Notes under the pieces: generated by a model
What the model saw: only the letters and a program-made list of their open reading frames with translations
The model's database searches: none
What the model was told of the DNA's origin: nothing
From: Mycogone perniciosa
Lineage: Eukaryota > Ascomycota > Sordariomycetes > Hypocreales > Hypocreaceae
Assembly (NCBI GenBank): GCA_025331125.1
Contig: JAOALB010000033.1
Coordinates: 310,001 to 374,000 of the forward strand
DNA length: 64,000 nt
Direction of reading: 5' to 3'
Program-made: the position numbers and the translations under genes
Shown here: piece after piece, positions 36,992 to 47,634 of the stretch
Numbering within the stretch: the stretch's first letter is position 1
Layout of the letters: each line of letters starts with the position of its first letter

Positions 36992-39077
36992 ATGCCCCAT
37001 ATGCGCGAGGTACGGACGTGCGACCGTTGTCGCCACTTCAAACGGCGCTGCGACCTACTCAAACCTTCGTGTTCGCGCTGCATTCAGGCTGGTGTCCGCT
37101 GCAGCTTCGACGTCAATGGTGTCACTGTTCCTGGCGCCGCGACTGCGACTACCGCGAATGCGCAAACGAACGGTGTTGCTGGTGCGACGTCCATACCACC
37201 CGGCGTAGCCCCCTCTCCGAACAACGATGACATCTCGGCGACTCCCTCCAATCCCAATGGCTTGATTTCCCCGAGCAGCTCTACTGAGAGCCCGGAACCG
37301 CATCCTGGCGCTGGCGATCTACATGGTGCACTACTGGAGGGCACACCAGCACCTGGCACGCCAGGATCTGCTCAGCGCATTGTCCGTAAACGCAAGCGAA
37401 ACTGCCTGAGTTGCTTGCGCTGTCATCGCCTCAAGGTCAAGTGTGACAAGGAGCTGCCTTGTGGCCGCTGCAAATCTAGTGGCAATGGGAGGGAATGCTA
37501 TTATACCTTCAACAAGGGACCGAATGGCGGCAAGTTCCCTTGTCCCACAACTCCGGCAAGCAACACTGGGGAGGAAACAAAGACTGTGTTGGCTACCTGG
37601 CAAGTTCAGCATAAAGTTCGAGGCTCCAGCCATTGGCGAGACCTGATGACCAAGGTTTGTCCCTTCCCTGTTTCGCGGGCTAATCAGCTTTACCCGTCAT
37701 GATGCGCAGTTCTAATTGACCTAGATTGGCTCCCTAACTACGCTGGATTCATCTCCGCTGGCTGCAGCTCTCGAAGACGTGGCAACGAATGCCTGCTTGG
37801 CCAACTTTACACTGCCCGGTAACTTCCCCTTTGGCACTCCTGGTGCCAGCAAATATTATACGCGTGAAGTCGTTACTCGACTGCTTGCAAACGAGAGGCC
37901 CAACTGCCAGAGATATCTCGACCAATATGTCGAGCTCCTCGACACGGTCAACCCTATTGTCGACCTTTCCATCTTCTCGCGCGAAATAGAACGGTACTGG
38001 CTGGATCCCCACGCCGTCAACCTGTGTTGGCTCTCACAGTTCCTCATGGTTATGGGCCTTGGCTGCTTTGTTTCAGCGGATGGAGAACCGCCTGTGGCTA
38101 CGGAGCTCATGATGGCCGCCGAGGCGTGCTTGATGCAGACGCCCTTTTCGTTTCGACCGACTCTTTTGACGCTCAAGACCATGGCCCTGATGGTTGTAGC
38201 TAAGCAGGTCTGTAATGCTACTTGCTGGTCCGTTGACTCGTGTTGGTCTCTGCTGGGCTTGCTCGTTCGCACAGCCTTTATTTACGGACTTCCTCAGGAG
38301 CCTTCTGCTGCAGAGGATGAGGGGCGCGACCAGGAGGAGAAGGACGCTCGGCGGAAGTTGTGGCTTACAATCTTGTATCTTGACATCAAGGTGGCCATGT
38401 GCACAGGAATGCCACCCCTCACGCGACCTGACGAACTTGGCAGTCTCAGGAACATTCCTGAGTGGGGCCCACCAAACAGCTTGCAGATGGTCCTGTACCA
38501 GTCACTGCCAACAGTGCTCTCGGTCATGGCTCAGATCAACTCCAAGAAGGATCAGATATCCTATCCAGATGTGCTCCGGTACAACACCCAATTGCGAGAG
38601 CTAATGGGCCATGCGCAGCGTGTTTGCACTGACCAGCTGCAACGGGTGACTATTGACATCTTCCTTCGAAGGTGTCTTATGGTTCTACATCGGCCCTTCG
38701 CCTTGCACCCCGAGGGTCCTGTCATGTTTCCGGAATCCTACTGGTCATCTCTTGAATGCTGTCTTGCCTTGCTAGTGCACTACCGTGAAATGTGGTGCAG
38801 CGAGACTCGTTTGCGGTTGGACCTTGTTGGGCGTGCCTTTGTGCTCGACTTCTTCTCCGCGACCCTGACAATCTACATCCACGTGCTTCGCGAGGATGCA
38901 CCGCTTACGGGAGCTGCTGCCACGGGATGTGCCATTCCGCCAAGACAAATTATACTAGACACCCTACGGAGCTGTGTCGACATCTGGAGCGCTGAGAAGG
39001 ACAAGAGCGTATGCTACCGCACGGGCTACAATCTGCTCGAGGCGGTTCTCAACTTGTTACCAAAGAATGTGGAATGA
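36992..39077 (+). CDS. Transcription factor with two Zn2Cys6 clusters
   Basis: This is a fungal zinc-cluster regulator, nuclear and DNA-binding. Exon 1 is 36992-37654 and exon 2 is 37725-39077 (intron GTTTGT to TAG). The product is 671 residues. Two complete binuclear clusters are present. Cys10, 13, 20, 27, 30 and 37 form C-x2-C-x6-C-x6-C-x2-C-x6-C. Cys141, 144, 151, 157, 160 and 169 form C-x2-C-x6-C-x5-C-x2-C-x8-C, preceded by a basic RKRKRN stretch. About 100 low-complexity residues (P, S, T, A, G) separate them. The rest (from about residue 250) is helical, with WLDPHAVNLCWLSQFLMVMG, RKLWLTILYLDIKVAMCTGMPP and RRCLMVLHRPFAL; these are hallmarks of the fungal-specific transcription factor middle domain. 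Target genes cannot be inferred. The ATG at 36992 starts six codons before the first cluster. Confidence 0.9.
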
Positions 39078-40165
39078 TGCGTTTTATAATCGGAAGCGGC
39101 ACCACACCCTGACGATACCAATGATTCCACCAGCATCACAGTGGGCGAGAGGGCGTATTGAACATTTATCCAGATATGTGGGGACCATCTCAGTTGCATA
39201 TACCATAACCCTATTTTACACATTACGCATTTGTAGTTCTATGGACGGAGGGAACAGGGAGCTACATTGATTCTGTCAGTTTTATTGACTAGTTAGCATG
39301 TGTTGACTTTGCATTTTGTTGGCATGACGCTTAGGTACTGTTCCTGTTGGATTTTGTAAATATTCGTTGACCCCTTTTTTGTTATATCGGGATGGGGGCA
39401 AGTGGAATGGCATGAATTGATGATATCAAGACCGTGATGGAATGCTTTAAGAGGCTCAATAGGGTATAGGGTGTATGCGGCCGAACTAGTGGAGAAATCC
39501 AAGGCCCCAGATGTTAAACATACTCCGTGCCTCATGAAGCCAACGGTTCATGAGATGAGATGAGTGAGTGCTTTAGCCACGAGGCTTGTGGAGCAAGCAT
39601 GGCTACCCGTTCCACCTCATTATAGATAACTCTACCAGCTGTGTCTCATTTGTACGGAGTAGTATCGTCTTGTTCATTCCAGCTGTTTGTACGGAGTACT
39701 ATCCGTTTTAATAGTATGCAAAATGCTCCGGACGGAGTACAATGTCCCTTGACCTCTGCGCACAGTGGCTTAGAAATGCATCATCATTATTCCATGCTTG
39801 CGAAGTACATACGCGGGCACATGGTTCAGTCTCAGGTGGTAATTAGTATCACTGGTGCTGTGACGACATGCCACAGTGCGTCATCTGGCACCATCAGTTC
39901 GCCCCTCCTCCAAGTTCGCCTGTTCCCAGGCCCCCACCAAAAACTACTAAACCGACCAGCAACATCTTCTTCCTCTTGTGGAGTTGACAACGTGATCACC
40001 CGCAAGCTGTAACGTGCTCTCTGGCGACGGATACGACCTGCGGCGATTTGAGACTTCGACCACCTGCTTCAGCAACTTGACTTAACTTAACTTAACGATT
40101 CGACGATACTACGAAGCACTCTACTACTACTATACCCCGCCAGGTCACGACAACCACAGAACAAA
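39078..40165. other. Intergenic
   Basis: No gene is seen. Intergenic motif copies occur at about 39651-39665 and 39689-39702. A (CTTAA)n run sits at about 40079-40096 in the leader of the inhibitor-2 gene. Confidence 0.5.
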
Positions 40166-41044
40166 ATGGCTTCAGTCGAGCATTCTCCGCCGACTCATAG
40201 TCCTCCTGGCCCAGATGCCAAGCGACCAAAGGGTGAGATTCCTTGTTGCTACTGCTCGCTCATAGTTTTATGCGCCTCATCGTGGCTGACCTTGCTCCTC
40301 CTAGGCATCCTTAAGAACCCTTCTTACCACAGCCCATCCCCAGCCTCGCCCGAGCAGACACGGGAGAGGTCCATGTCAAGCAAAGAAATCACCCTCGAAA
40401 ACACCCATATCAACGCCGGCCATCGCCGCTCCTCCTCGGGCGCTCCCCAGCAAGGCTCTCGCAGGCACTCGTCCACCAGTGCCGCTGACCCCGCCGAGTT
40501 GTCGCAGCGTCTGAAGTGGGATGAGGCCAACCTCTACCTGACGGAGCAGGAGCGCAGCTCTACTATGAAAATTGACGAACCCAAGACTCCATATGCTAAG
40601 CACTACGACCCAGCCGAAGACCCGTCCGACGACGACGAAGACGGGCACGGCGACGAAGAGGAGCAAGGCGGCCTGGACGGTACTGGTTCTGGTCGTAAGG
40701 CTCAACGTGCTGGCGCTGAAGATGACATTCCGGGCCTGTCGCTGGGCGAGCCGGAGGAGGAAGTCCCGGAGAGACCAGCGCCGCCGTCGCGCAGCTCCAG
40801 CGAGAAGACAGTTCATGTGGACAAGGAGAGCGTCACCCCCAGCGCCGAGGAAGAAGTCCTGGGGCTCTCGCCTGAGGAGAGAGAGAAGCACCGCCGGTTC
40901 GAGGAGCTACGGAAGAGGCATTATGAGATGAAGAATGTGGCGCAGATTTTGAGCCATCCTGAGACGATACTGGATGAGGAGGATGATGATGAGGAGAACG
41001 GCGATGTGCCACCTTTGCCTACCATGACCAACGGGTCTGCATAG
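40166..41044 (+). CDS. GLC8: Protein phosphatase inhibitor 2 (Glc8 family)
   Basis: The product is a regulator and chaperone-like partner of type-1 protein phosphatase. Exon 1 is 40166-40232 and exon 2 is 40305-41044, giving 268 residues. The diagnostic elements are present in order: KGILKNP (residues 22-28, PP1-binding, rebuilt across the splice), RLKWDEANLYLTEQERS followed by KIDEPKTPY (with the GSK3-type phosphothreonine), and FEELRKRHYEMKN near the C-terminus. Long acidic and disordered stretches are typical of this family. The 72 bp intron has a length divisible by three and no stop codon, so unspliced mRNA would stay in frame (see observations). Confidence 0.93.
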   Translation: MASVEHSPPTHSPPGPDAKRPKGEIPCCYCSLIVLCASSWLTLLLLGILKNPSYHSPSPASPEQTRERSMSSKEITLENTHINAGHRRSSSGAPQQGSRRHSSTSAADPAELSQRLKWDEANLYLTEQERSSTMKIDEPKTPYAKHYDPAEDPSDDDEDGHGDEEEQGGLDGTGSGRKAQRAGAEDDIPGLSLGEPEEEVPERPAPPSRSSSEKTVHVDKESVTPSAEEEVLGLSPEEREKHRRFEELRKRHYEMKNVAQILSHPETILDEEDDDEENGDVPPLPTMTNGSA

Positions 41045-41527
41045 TCCAGTATGGCGACTCTATATATAGTTCGTTTTTCTTTCCATCTTTCCAAATGATA
41101 CCGTATGAGGTTTCTTGTTGGAGTTCTTTTTTCCTTTCCTTTTTTTTTTCCTTCTTTTTCTTTTTGGCATGGATACCATGAATAGGGCGGCGTTGCTCAG
41201 GACTGAGGGAGGAAAGCACAAGATGCGTTGTGCTATTGTATGAGTATTCTATGGTTATTGGCAGGTGCAGGTAAGCGATGAGGGTCGGTTTGAGATCAGC
41301 AGCAGGGTCAAGTGTTGTACGCCTACGTGACGGATTCGAGTTTGGATCGGGATATTCGGGGGGCTTTCCTGTCTTCTTTTCCTGTTGTTACAACCCCATC
41401 TATAGATCAGTCATACACATCATTTGCTATTTCCTACGCCGGCGTGCTCCTATTCATCCAAGTCTATGGTGTGTCATTTTTTATTTCTTTGTTCCACCCT
41501 TCTCAAAGTTTGCGCCCACCAAACCGC
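41045..41527. other. Intergenic between convergent genes
   Basis: This is the 3' region of the inhibitor-2 and LCL2 genes. It contains a T- and TTTC-rich tract at about 41127-41165. No gene is seen. Confidence 0.5.
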
Positions 41528-42015
41528 TCACAACAGGCCTTTCCGCGCGAGTTCGACTTTGCGCGCTGCCTCTCCAGCCTTGAAGCCACCCTTCGATACG
41601 CATATGCGCTTTCCCTCGGTGATCTCGAATTTATCGTCATTGGAGTCCCATGCGCAGGGGCAGTGATGTGGGAAGTGGACGCAGGCGAGGGTATCGGGGC
41701 AGAGGTAGTTGTCGCAAATAGCTGTTGGACCATGTTAGCATTCTGCTCTGATGCGGGAACACGATACTGCGCTCGCTTCAAGACACATGGTTTTAAAAGG
41801 AGAAGACTGAGGAAACAAAAGCCGAGGCAAAGGGACGCACATTGACTGTAGTGATTGCGGTAATGGCCCGCGTCGCTAGGATTGTTCTGTGGACGCTGTT
41901 CTTCTTGATGGTGGTGGTGGTGGCCGCCGCCGCCGCCGCCAAACATTTGGTCGAAGAAACCGAACTGCGCGTTGGTGAGGGCGAAGAGGGAGAGGAGAGC
42001 GATTAGGTAGCGCAT
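41528..42015 (-). CDS. LCL2: Lcl2 (long chronological lifespan protein 2), small secretory-pathway protein
   Basis: Exon 1 is 41841-42015 and exon 2 is 41528-41721, with a 119 bp intron (GTGCGT to CAG). The product is 122 residues, the family's usual size. It opens with a signal peptide (MRYLIALLSLFALTNA), then the family start QFGFFDQMFGGGG, a histidine run, then a cysteine-rich core (CDNYLCPDTLACVHFPHHC, then PCAW) and a conserved end (CVSKGGFKAGEAARK). Yeast Lcl2 is implicated in ER-associated degradation; the exact activity is unknown. It is head-to-head with the bL27m gene. Confidence 0.9.
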
Positions 42016-42304
42016 TTTGGGAATATTTCGGCCCTTTATGATTGTGAATATGTTTATGGCAGAGGTATGAAGGCGATGTCGAGAGAGACAAAGGTCGACA
42101 CTCTGACGTTGTTTGATGTCCTCATGCGGGATGATAAGCTGTCCATTACGAAGTACAAGATCCTTTATCGATAAGCGCACCAATAGGCGATGACTAAGCG
42201 CGAAAACTCCAGTTTGAGCCTGGCGGCATTTCGAAGAAGCTTTGGGGTGCCATTGTCAGACATCAACGACCAAAAACAACGTCGACTGAGAAACCGTGCC
42301 GGCC
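42016..42304. promoter_or_regulatory. Divergent promoter, LCL2 / mitochondrial bL27
   Basis: Only 289 bp separate the two start codons, so both promoters must lie here. No obvious TATA box is seen on either side. Confidence 0.6.
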
Positions 42305-43202
42305 ATGCGGTTCCTTAGCATCCAGCGGCCGGTATTGGCTACTGTGGCCGGCATCTCCAGGCCAGGCATTGCAAATAGTGTTGCCCCCATTGGCGCTCAA
42401 TTGGCCAATGCCCTGGTCCAGGGTCAAAGAAATGCCTCCGTGAAGGCACAGGGAGCGTATAAGAAGAAGTGCAAGAGGGGGATTCCGAATAAGCTGGGCG
42501 CCAAGAGGACAGGAGGTACGTTTTGCGGAATGGAGGCTCGCTGCAGGCTGCGATGCGTTCAGGAGACCGGTTGGCTAACTTGAGGGTTGGGGTACAGATC
42601 AGTTCGTCATTCCGGGCAACATCCTCTACAAACAGCGCGGCACGCACTGGTGGCCAGGAGAGAACTGCATCATGGGCCGTGATCATACTATCCACGCCAT
42701 GGCGACGGGCTACGTCAAGTATTACCGTGATCCCGCGAGACACCCGGACCGCAAGTACATCGGCGTGGTTTTCAACAAGGAGGACACGCTGCCCTATCCC
42801 GCACACGCCGAGCGTAAGCGCAGACTCAACAAGACGGTTCACACGATCCGCGCCATTGCGACAAAGCCGGAGCTCTCCCCCTCGGGGATCCCATTCGAGG
42901 TCACGCGTGTGGAGGCAGGCGAGCCAGATCGGTTGCTGAGGCTGAGGGCCGATTATAGCTACCGGGAGGACAATTGGCGGATTGGACGGCTGGTGAGGAC
43001 GACGGGGCTGAAGACGAAGAGGTTTAGGACGCGGAAGCAGTGGTTTAGGCATAGACGGTGGAGGAGGGAGCGGGAGATTGCGGGTCAGAGCGAGGCGGAG
43101 AGGAAGAGGGCAGAGAGTGGAGGGGAGGGCAAGATGGTGAAGGCGATAAGCAAGAAGGCTGCGAAGAAGGCGGCGAAGAAGGCCGGAAAGAAGGCCAAAT
43201 AA
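42305..43202 (+). CDS. MRP7: Mitochondrial large-subunit ribosomal protein bL27m
   Basis: This is a component of the mitochondrial 54S subunit near the peptidyl-transferase centre. Exons are 42305-42515 and 42598-43202, with an 82 bp intron. The product is 271 residues. A presequence (MRFLSIQRPVLATVAGISR) precedes the bL27 domain at about residues 50-130, with GAKRTG at the splice, then FVIPGNILYKQRGTHWWPG, NCIMGRDHTIHAMATG and YVKYY. A fungal-specific C-terminal extension ends in an Ala/Lys repeat (KKAAKKAAKKAGKKAK). The upstream GTG in the same frame was passed over for the ATG. Confidence 0.94.
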
Positions 43203-43817
43203 ACGGTGGTGGGAGAGATTCTGTATTGTATAAGTATATAAGTATACATGGCTGATGCACCAATTCATGATATATTGGCATTGCTCCCATCCCGGCTTCT
43301 GAAATCGAATAAACAAAGTGAATTTGGAGGACTCATATCGAAATATCTCCCATACATATGTAGTTGGGTGTGCTGTTGAGGCTAATCGCTAAGTTAAGGT
43401 GTGGAAGGCCTTAGGAGCCTGGTCGCGCCGCTTAAACGCTTTCACGCGGAGCGCGTGCCCCTTTGCTTTGTTCCTAGAGCACTTCACCTCTCACCAGAGC
43501 ACACGACTTGAGCCAACTCACGAACCGACAGAAGAATCAAGGGCAGATTAAAAGGATATTATATGCACCTTCTCTTCTATGCTTGCCTATATTTAACCAA
43601 TCTTTTACGGAAGGGGAGATTGCTTGAGCTCTCAGCGCGCCACTGAACTCACAGCTTCCATTGATATCAACACCTCTCTCACTCAGCCAACCGGCTCTGT
43701 TCCACAGCATCAACGAGGCTGCGCTTCCATAACCATTCATTTTTAAAAATTGCACTTCCAAGGCTGCCATAGACAAATATCGCCCTGTGCACTGTGCAGA
43801 GCCGTGTTGTGGCTGCC
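43203..43817. other. Intergenic
   Basis: This holds the 3' end of the bL27m gene and the promoter of the next gene. No coding region is supported. Confidence 0.5.
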
Positions 43818-46717
43818 ATGGCACCGCCGTCTGAGGGCAGCACCCCTGTGCACACTATGAAGCGGACTGGGCGTTCTTCTTGGACTGCCTTTGCCAGGAG
43901 TGGCCCTGCGACAATGACACCCCTCGCAGCGGCAACACAGACGCAGACGCAGACGCAGAAGAACAACCCCAATGAGAGCCATCTGGAGGTTGCGCTGCCT
44001 GCTCGGGTCGTCAACGATCTCATCGATTCAGTATCATCACCAACTGCGGCAAGTCCCTTGGTGAGGCAGAAGTTGTCACAGAGCAGCAAGATCACGGCTT
44101 TGCAGCGGGAATGGGAGAAGGAAAGGCAACAGATGGAGAAGGCCCACAATGACAGCAGCAATAATGGAGATAATTCAGCATCCTCCAGGCTGTCACTGCC
44201 ATCGGATAAAGGCGCAAGGGGAGAGGCGCAGGAGCCGTCGGCTGCAGGGAACCCGTCAGACAGCACTCCCAATTCCAGTGAAGCAGTGAAGTATCAACAA
44301 ACGAATGGTGAGGCAAACCCTTTAAAAGCTTGGCGATTGCATTCACTGCATGGTCTTTTATTCACCTGAATTTCCCTCCTTCACTCTATTTCTTCGTCCC
44401 CTATGTTCACATTTGACGTGAAGTTTGCTGATACTTTCACAGCGACGTCAAAACAGGCAGAGGCATCTCCTGTGCCGCTCCCTGCCTATGTTGCCCAGCA
44501 AGCGAAGCAACTTTCAACAGACCGCTCGTCGTCTGAGCCAAGATCTAGGGCCACATTGGAAGATCAAGGAGCTGGAGAGAAGGCGAGAGCAAAAGCAGAA
44601 GCAAAAAAGCTTAAAAAGCAGCGTAAAGCAGAGGCCAAAGCTAAGCGTGAGGCAGAGCAGAAAGCCCAACGTTACTCGGAAGAGGCTGTACTGAAGCAGC
44701 TTCAAAGGGCTATGCCCACTCCCAAGACGAAAGCAGGGGAATCCAGGGTAAAGCCTGCATCCTCGCAGCCGAGCTCATCTCATAATGCGAGATCCAGGCC
44801 GTCGTTGACCCCTTCGATGTTGGTGGAGATTACTAGAAGACAATTGGTGGCGAACATTAACTCGGATTCCGATCACACTGTTACAGATACCAGTGATGAG
44901 AGCGACCTCAAGGACACTTCAAGTTTGACAGCAAGCCATTATGGCAATCCTGCCGTACAGGGAATACACCCAATGCTTGATAAGAACACCAAAGGCATAT
45001 CGTACTATCTGACGGGTGAGTACTTATTCCAATAGAACACATATACATGCCTAGAGGTTGAACTGACAATCATCAGAGAGTGATGGCATAAGGGTAAGCA
45101 CCAGTGGTGCGCCTATCGCTCCCGGCCACGAACGGCACGATGGCCCGGGACGGCCCTTCATCTGTCCAGTACGGGATTGTAGGGCACTCTCCCACAATAT
45201 CAAATCTATGTCCTCCCACTTTCATGGCAGACATAGCGGTGCTCGCTTGAACGACAATGGGGATGGTACCTTTTCAAAAATAGGAGTGTATTCAAACAAA
45301 GACAGTACCTCCCCCGGCATTGTTGTCTCACAAAACCCGCTGTCTCCGGGAGCACCGCCGGCTCTTACTCCTGTCTACACACAGGCCCTGAAGAAGAAGC
45401 TAGTAATAGATGAGAAGAATGCGCCCTTCCCTCCATTAACGAGACCGACTGAGCACCCGAAGCGATCTCTCGAAATCGACAACAGATTAATCAAGGATAT
45501 TCCTTCGAAACGACCGCGGGTGACGCCCGTCCCGCATCCATCTGTCGTTCCCGTTCGTCCCCCGCATACTGCGCAAGGAGACAGGATGCCAACTACGGAG
45601 AGCTTGCGATATCTCCACAAGTTCCTTTCGCCAGAACAGAGGGTACCGGATCGGGAGGAGATTCGTGCGTTGGCGGCCTTTAAACGAGTTCGTGAGCTGC
45701 CAGATGCGTGGGTGATGAATTACGAAACGAAGATCCTGGAGGCCCAGGTTTATGCTTGTGCGCTCGCATATCTCGTGGGTGAAGAGGTAAAGGGCCCCAG
45801 GGTCTGCCGGGCACCCGGCAAGATCCCGCGATTGTCTCAACCTTGTATCGCTCTACCCTCTGGCTTATCTGATGAGACAAGGTCTCTTTTTAGCAGGAAA
45901 CCGAGTTGCGTCGCATGCCGGTATTACAGCGTTTGTTATCGGCAAGCCAATAGATGTGAATGGAATCAAGAGAATAAGGCATCTATTGACAACTCCGACA
46001 AGGAGGAGTCGAAAACTGAGGATGACAGCAAGATGAAAGGACAAGATCGCGGTTCTTCATCTAGAGCGGAGTCGGAGTCTGAACCAGAGCAGAAGGAGTC
46101 TGAACCTGAATCCGAGTCTGAAAAAGAGGACGGGCCAATAGTACAACCTGCACTGGCGCGAAAGAGGACTCGATTGGCAACGACCAACACACTACGGTTG
46201 GCGCAGCCGACAAACGATTCGGTCGCATCTCCTAGTGTGCCCTCTGTTGCACCTGCAATGAACCAGTTTTCTATTAATAATTTCGAAATGGAGGACTGGG
46301 AGTTTGCGCCTGGTACGTTCAAGGACGAGACGACTAGTGAAAGTAAGTTTCTATTACAGTGATCCCTATTCATACTGTTCTAACATGGTATGTGTAGATA
46401 TTGGCTTTTCGGGTGCATATCTCAGCGGTCATCCCGTAACTGTTTCCCCAGACATCGAGTTTAATGTTTTGGCATTGAATCCCGGAGCGACACATACCTG
46501 GCCCGCGGTGAAGAACAAGATACGCACTTGCTCTGTCGCCTCTGGCAAGATTAGAGTAAAAATTGGGGGCCAGGAACCTAAGAAGATGGGAACTCACAGC
46601 GCGTGGGTCATCAAACCTGGTCAGACGTGCACAATTGAGAATCGGCTTTACATAGGCGCGGCCATTCACTGCCACACAGTTGCGGATTACGAGCTGCTTC
46701 CCGACGGAGAGCGATGA
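43818..46717 (+). CDS. Hypothetical protein with a C2H2-like finger and a C-terminal cupin-like domain
   Basis: Four exons are inferred: 43818-44307, 44443-45015, 45077-46342 and 46398-46717. All phases agree and give 882 residues. The N-terminal third is disordered with a Lys/Ala/Glu-rich coiled-coil segment (AEAKKLKKQRKAEAKAKREA). Exon 3 begins with a single finger-like unit: FICPVRDCRALSHNIKSM, then HFHGRHS (C-x4-C-x12-H-x4-H or a close variant). Then come a proline-rich basic region with IPSKRPRV (possible nuclear signal), a cysteine-containing block (CVACRYYSVCYRQANRCEW) and an acidic SESE repeat. The last exon reads as a beta-rich cupin-like fold (SVASGKIRVKIGG, WVIKPGQTCTIEN). I recall similar uncharacterised proteins in related fungi but know no function. 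A nuclear or chromatin role is a guess from the finger and basic motif. The CENP-C signature is absent. Confidence 0.8.
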
Positions 46718-47634
46718 GAGGCAGGCGAGGTTTGAGATGCATAAATCTGAACCTCGTCGTGACTGAGGGCAAGTTGATGTCCAGGGCGAAGGTTCGGATG
46801 GCGTTATGTGGTGCCTTTTATTCGGCATATGGACGGCATTAGGCGCGGATATGCACATGCGAGGACCTGCATTATACTGGCTAGAGAGCTTACGGAGGGT
46901 CATTTGCTGATAGAGAGATGCTCTAGGATGAGGGTCGGGTATGACGTAGGCCAGCATCCATTTCGAGGAGCAATTTTAATACTTTATGTACACTACTGTA
47001 GACGAATAAAGGCAAAAAGGCATCAGAGGTTGCAGGCAGTCCCATAGTGGAAGAACCCATGTGGCCATGTGCTGTGGTCAGGGTGGCGCACATGATGCAT
47101 CTCATGGCTGGTGATAGAGGGTCAGCCGGGGCGTTTTTGAGTGTTGAAAGCTCCATGCTTCGTATACTCCACCCCCGGATTAGCGATGGATATCACGAGA
47201 GAGCAAATGGTTACATTTGTAATGGAATCTCAGAATGTTCCTGGTTTTCTTACCACTTTCCGTTGTCATATCGTATAAACTAGAATAGCATCGACAGGGA
47301 GGAATAAGAGTCGTGACTTGATGTTTCTTTGTGAGGCGACCTGGTGTAGTAGTGTAAGCCTCAGTAAGCCCTGAGAAGGCAGAAGAGGGAGTGAGCAGGT
47401 GACGAGCAATCAAAGTTGGTCACGGAAGGCCTCTTCATTGCGGAAGATTTCTTTCATTTATTTGGCTTTCTGTTAATTTCTTTGGGTTTCGTTTTTCATT
47501 ATTTATCTTGCCTCTATCTTTCTCTTTGAGGAGGTCGATTTAGGCGTCTGTCTAGTTGAACAACCAGAACGTGTGCATCACGGCTAGTGACAGAAATCAG
47601 TGGAGGAAATACAGCGAGGTTACAGCGCAAGGAT
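46718..47634. other. Intergenic
   Basis: No gene is seen. The last 200 bp before 47635 are T-rich leader or promoter DNA. Confidence 0.5.

Noticed and set aside
41312..41845. 177-codon plus-strand frame over LCL2
   Set aside because: It is antisense to both LCL2 exons, which match a known family.
43818..46717. CENP-C/Mif2 identity for the zinc-finger/cupin-like protein
   Set aside because: The basic CENP-C signature expected in that family is absent and the finger is not a Mif2 feature.
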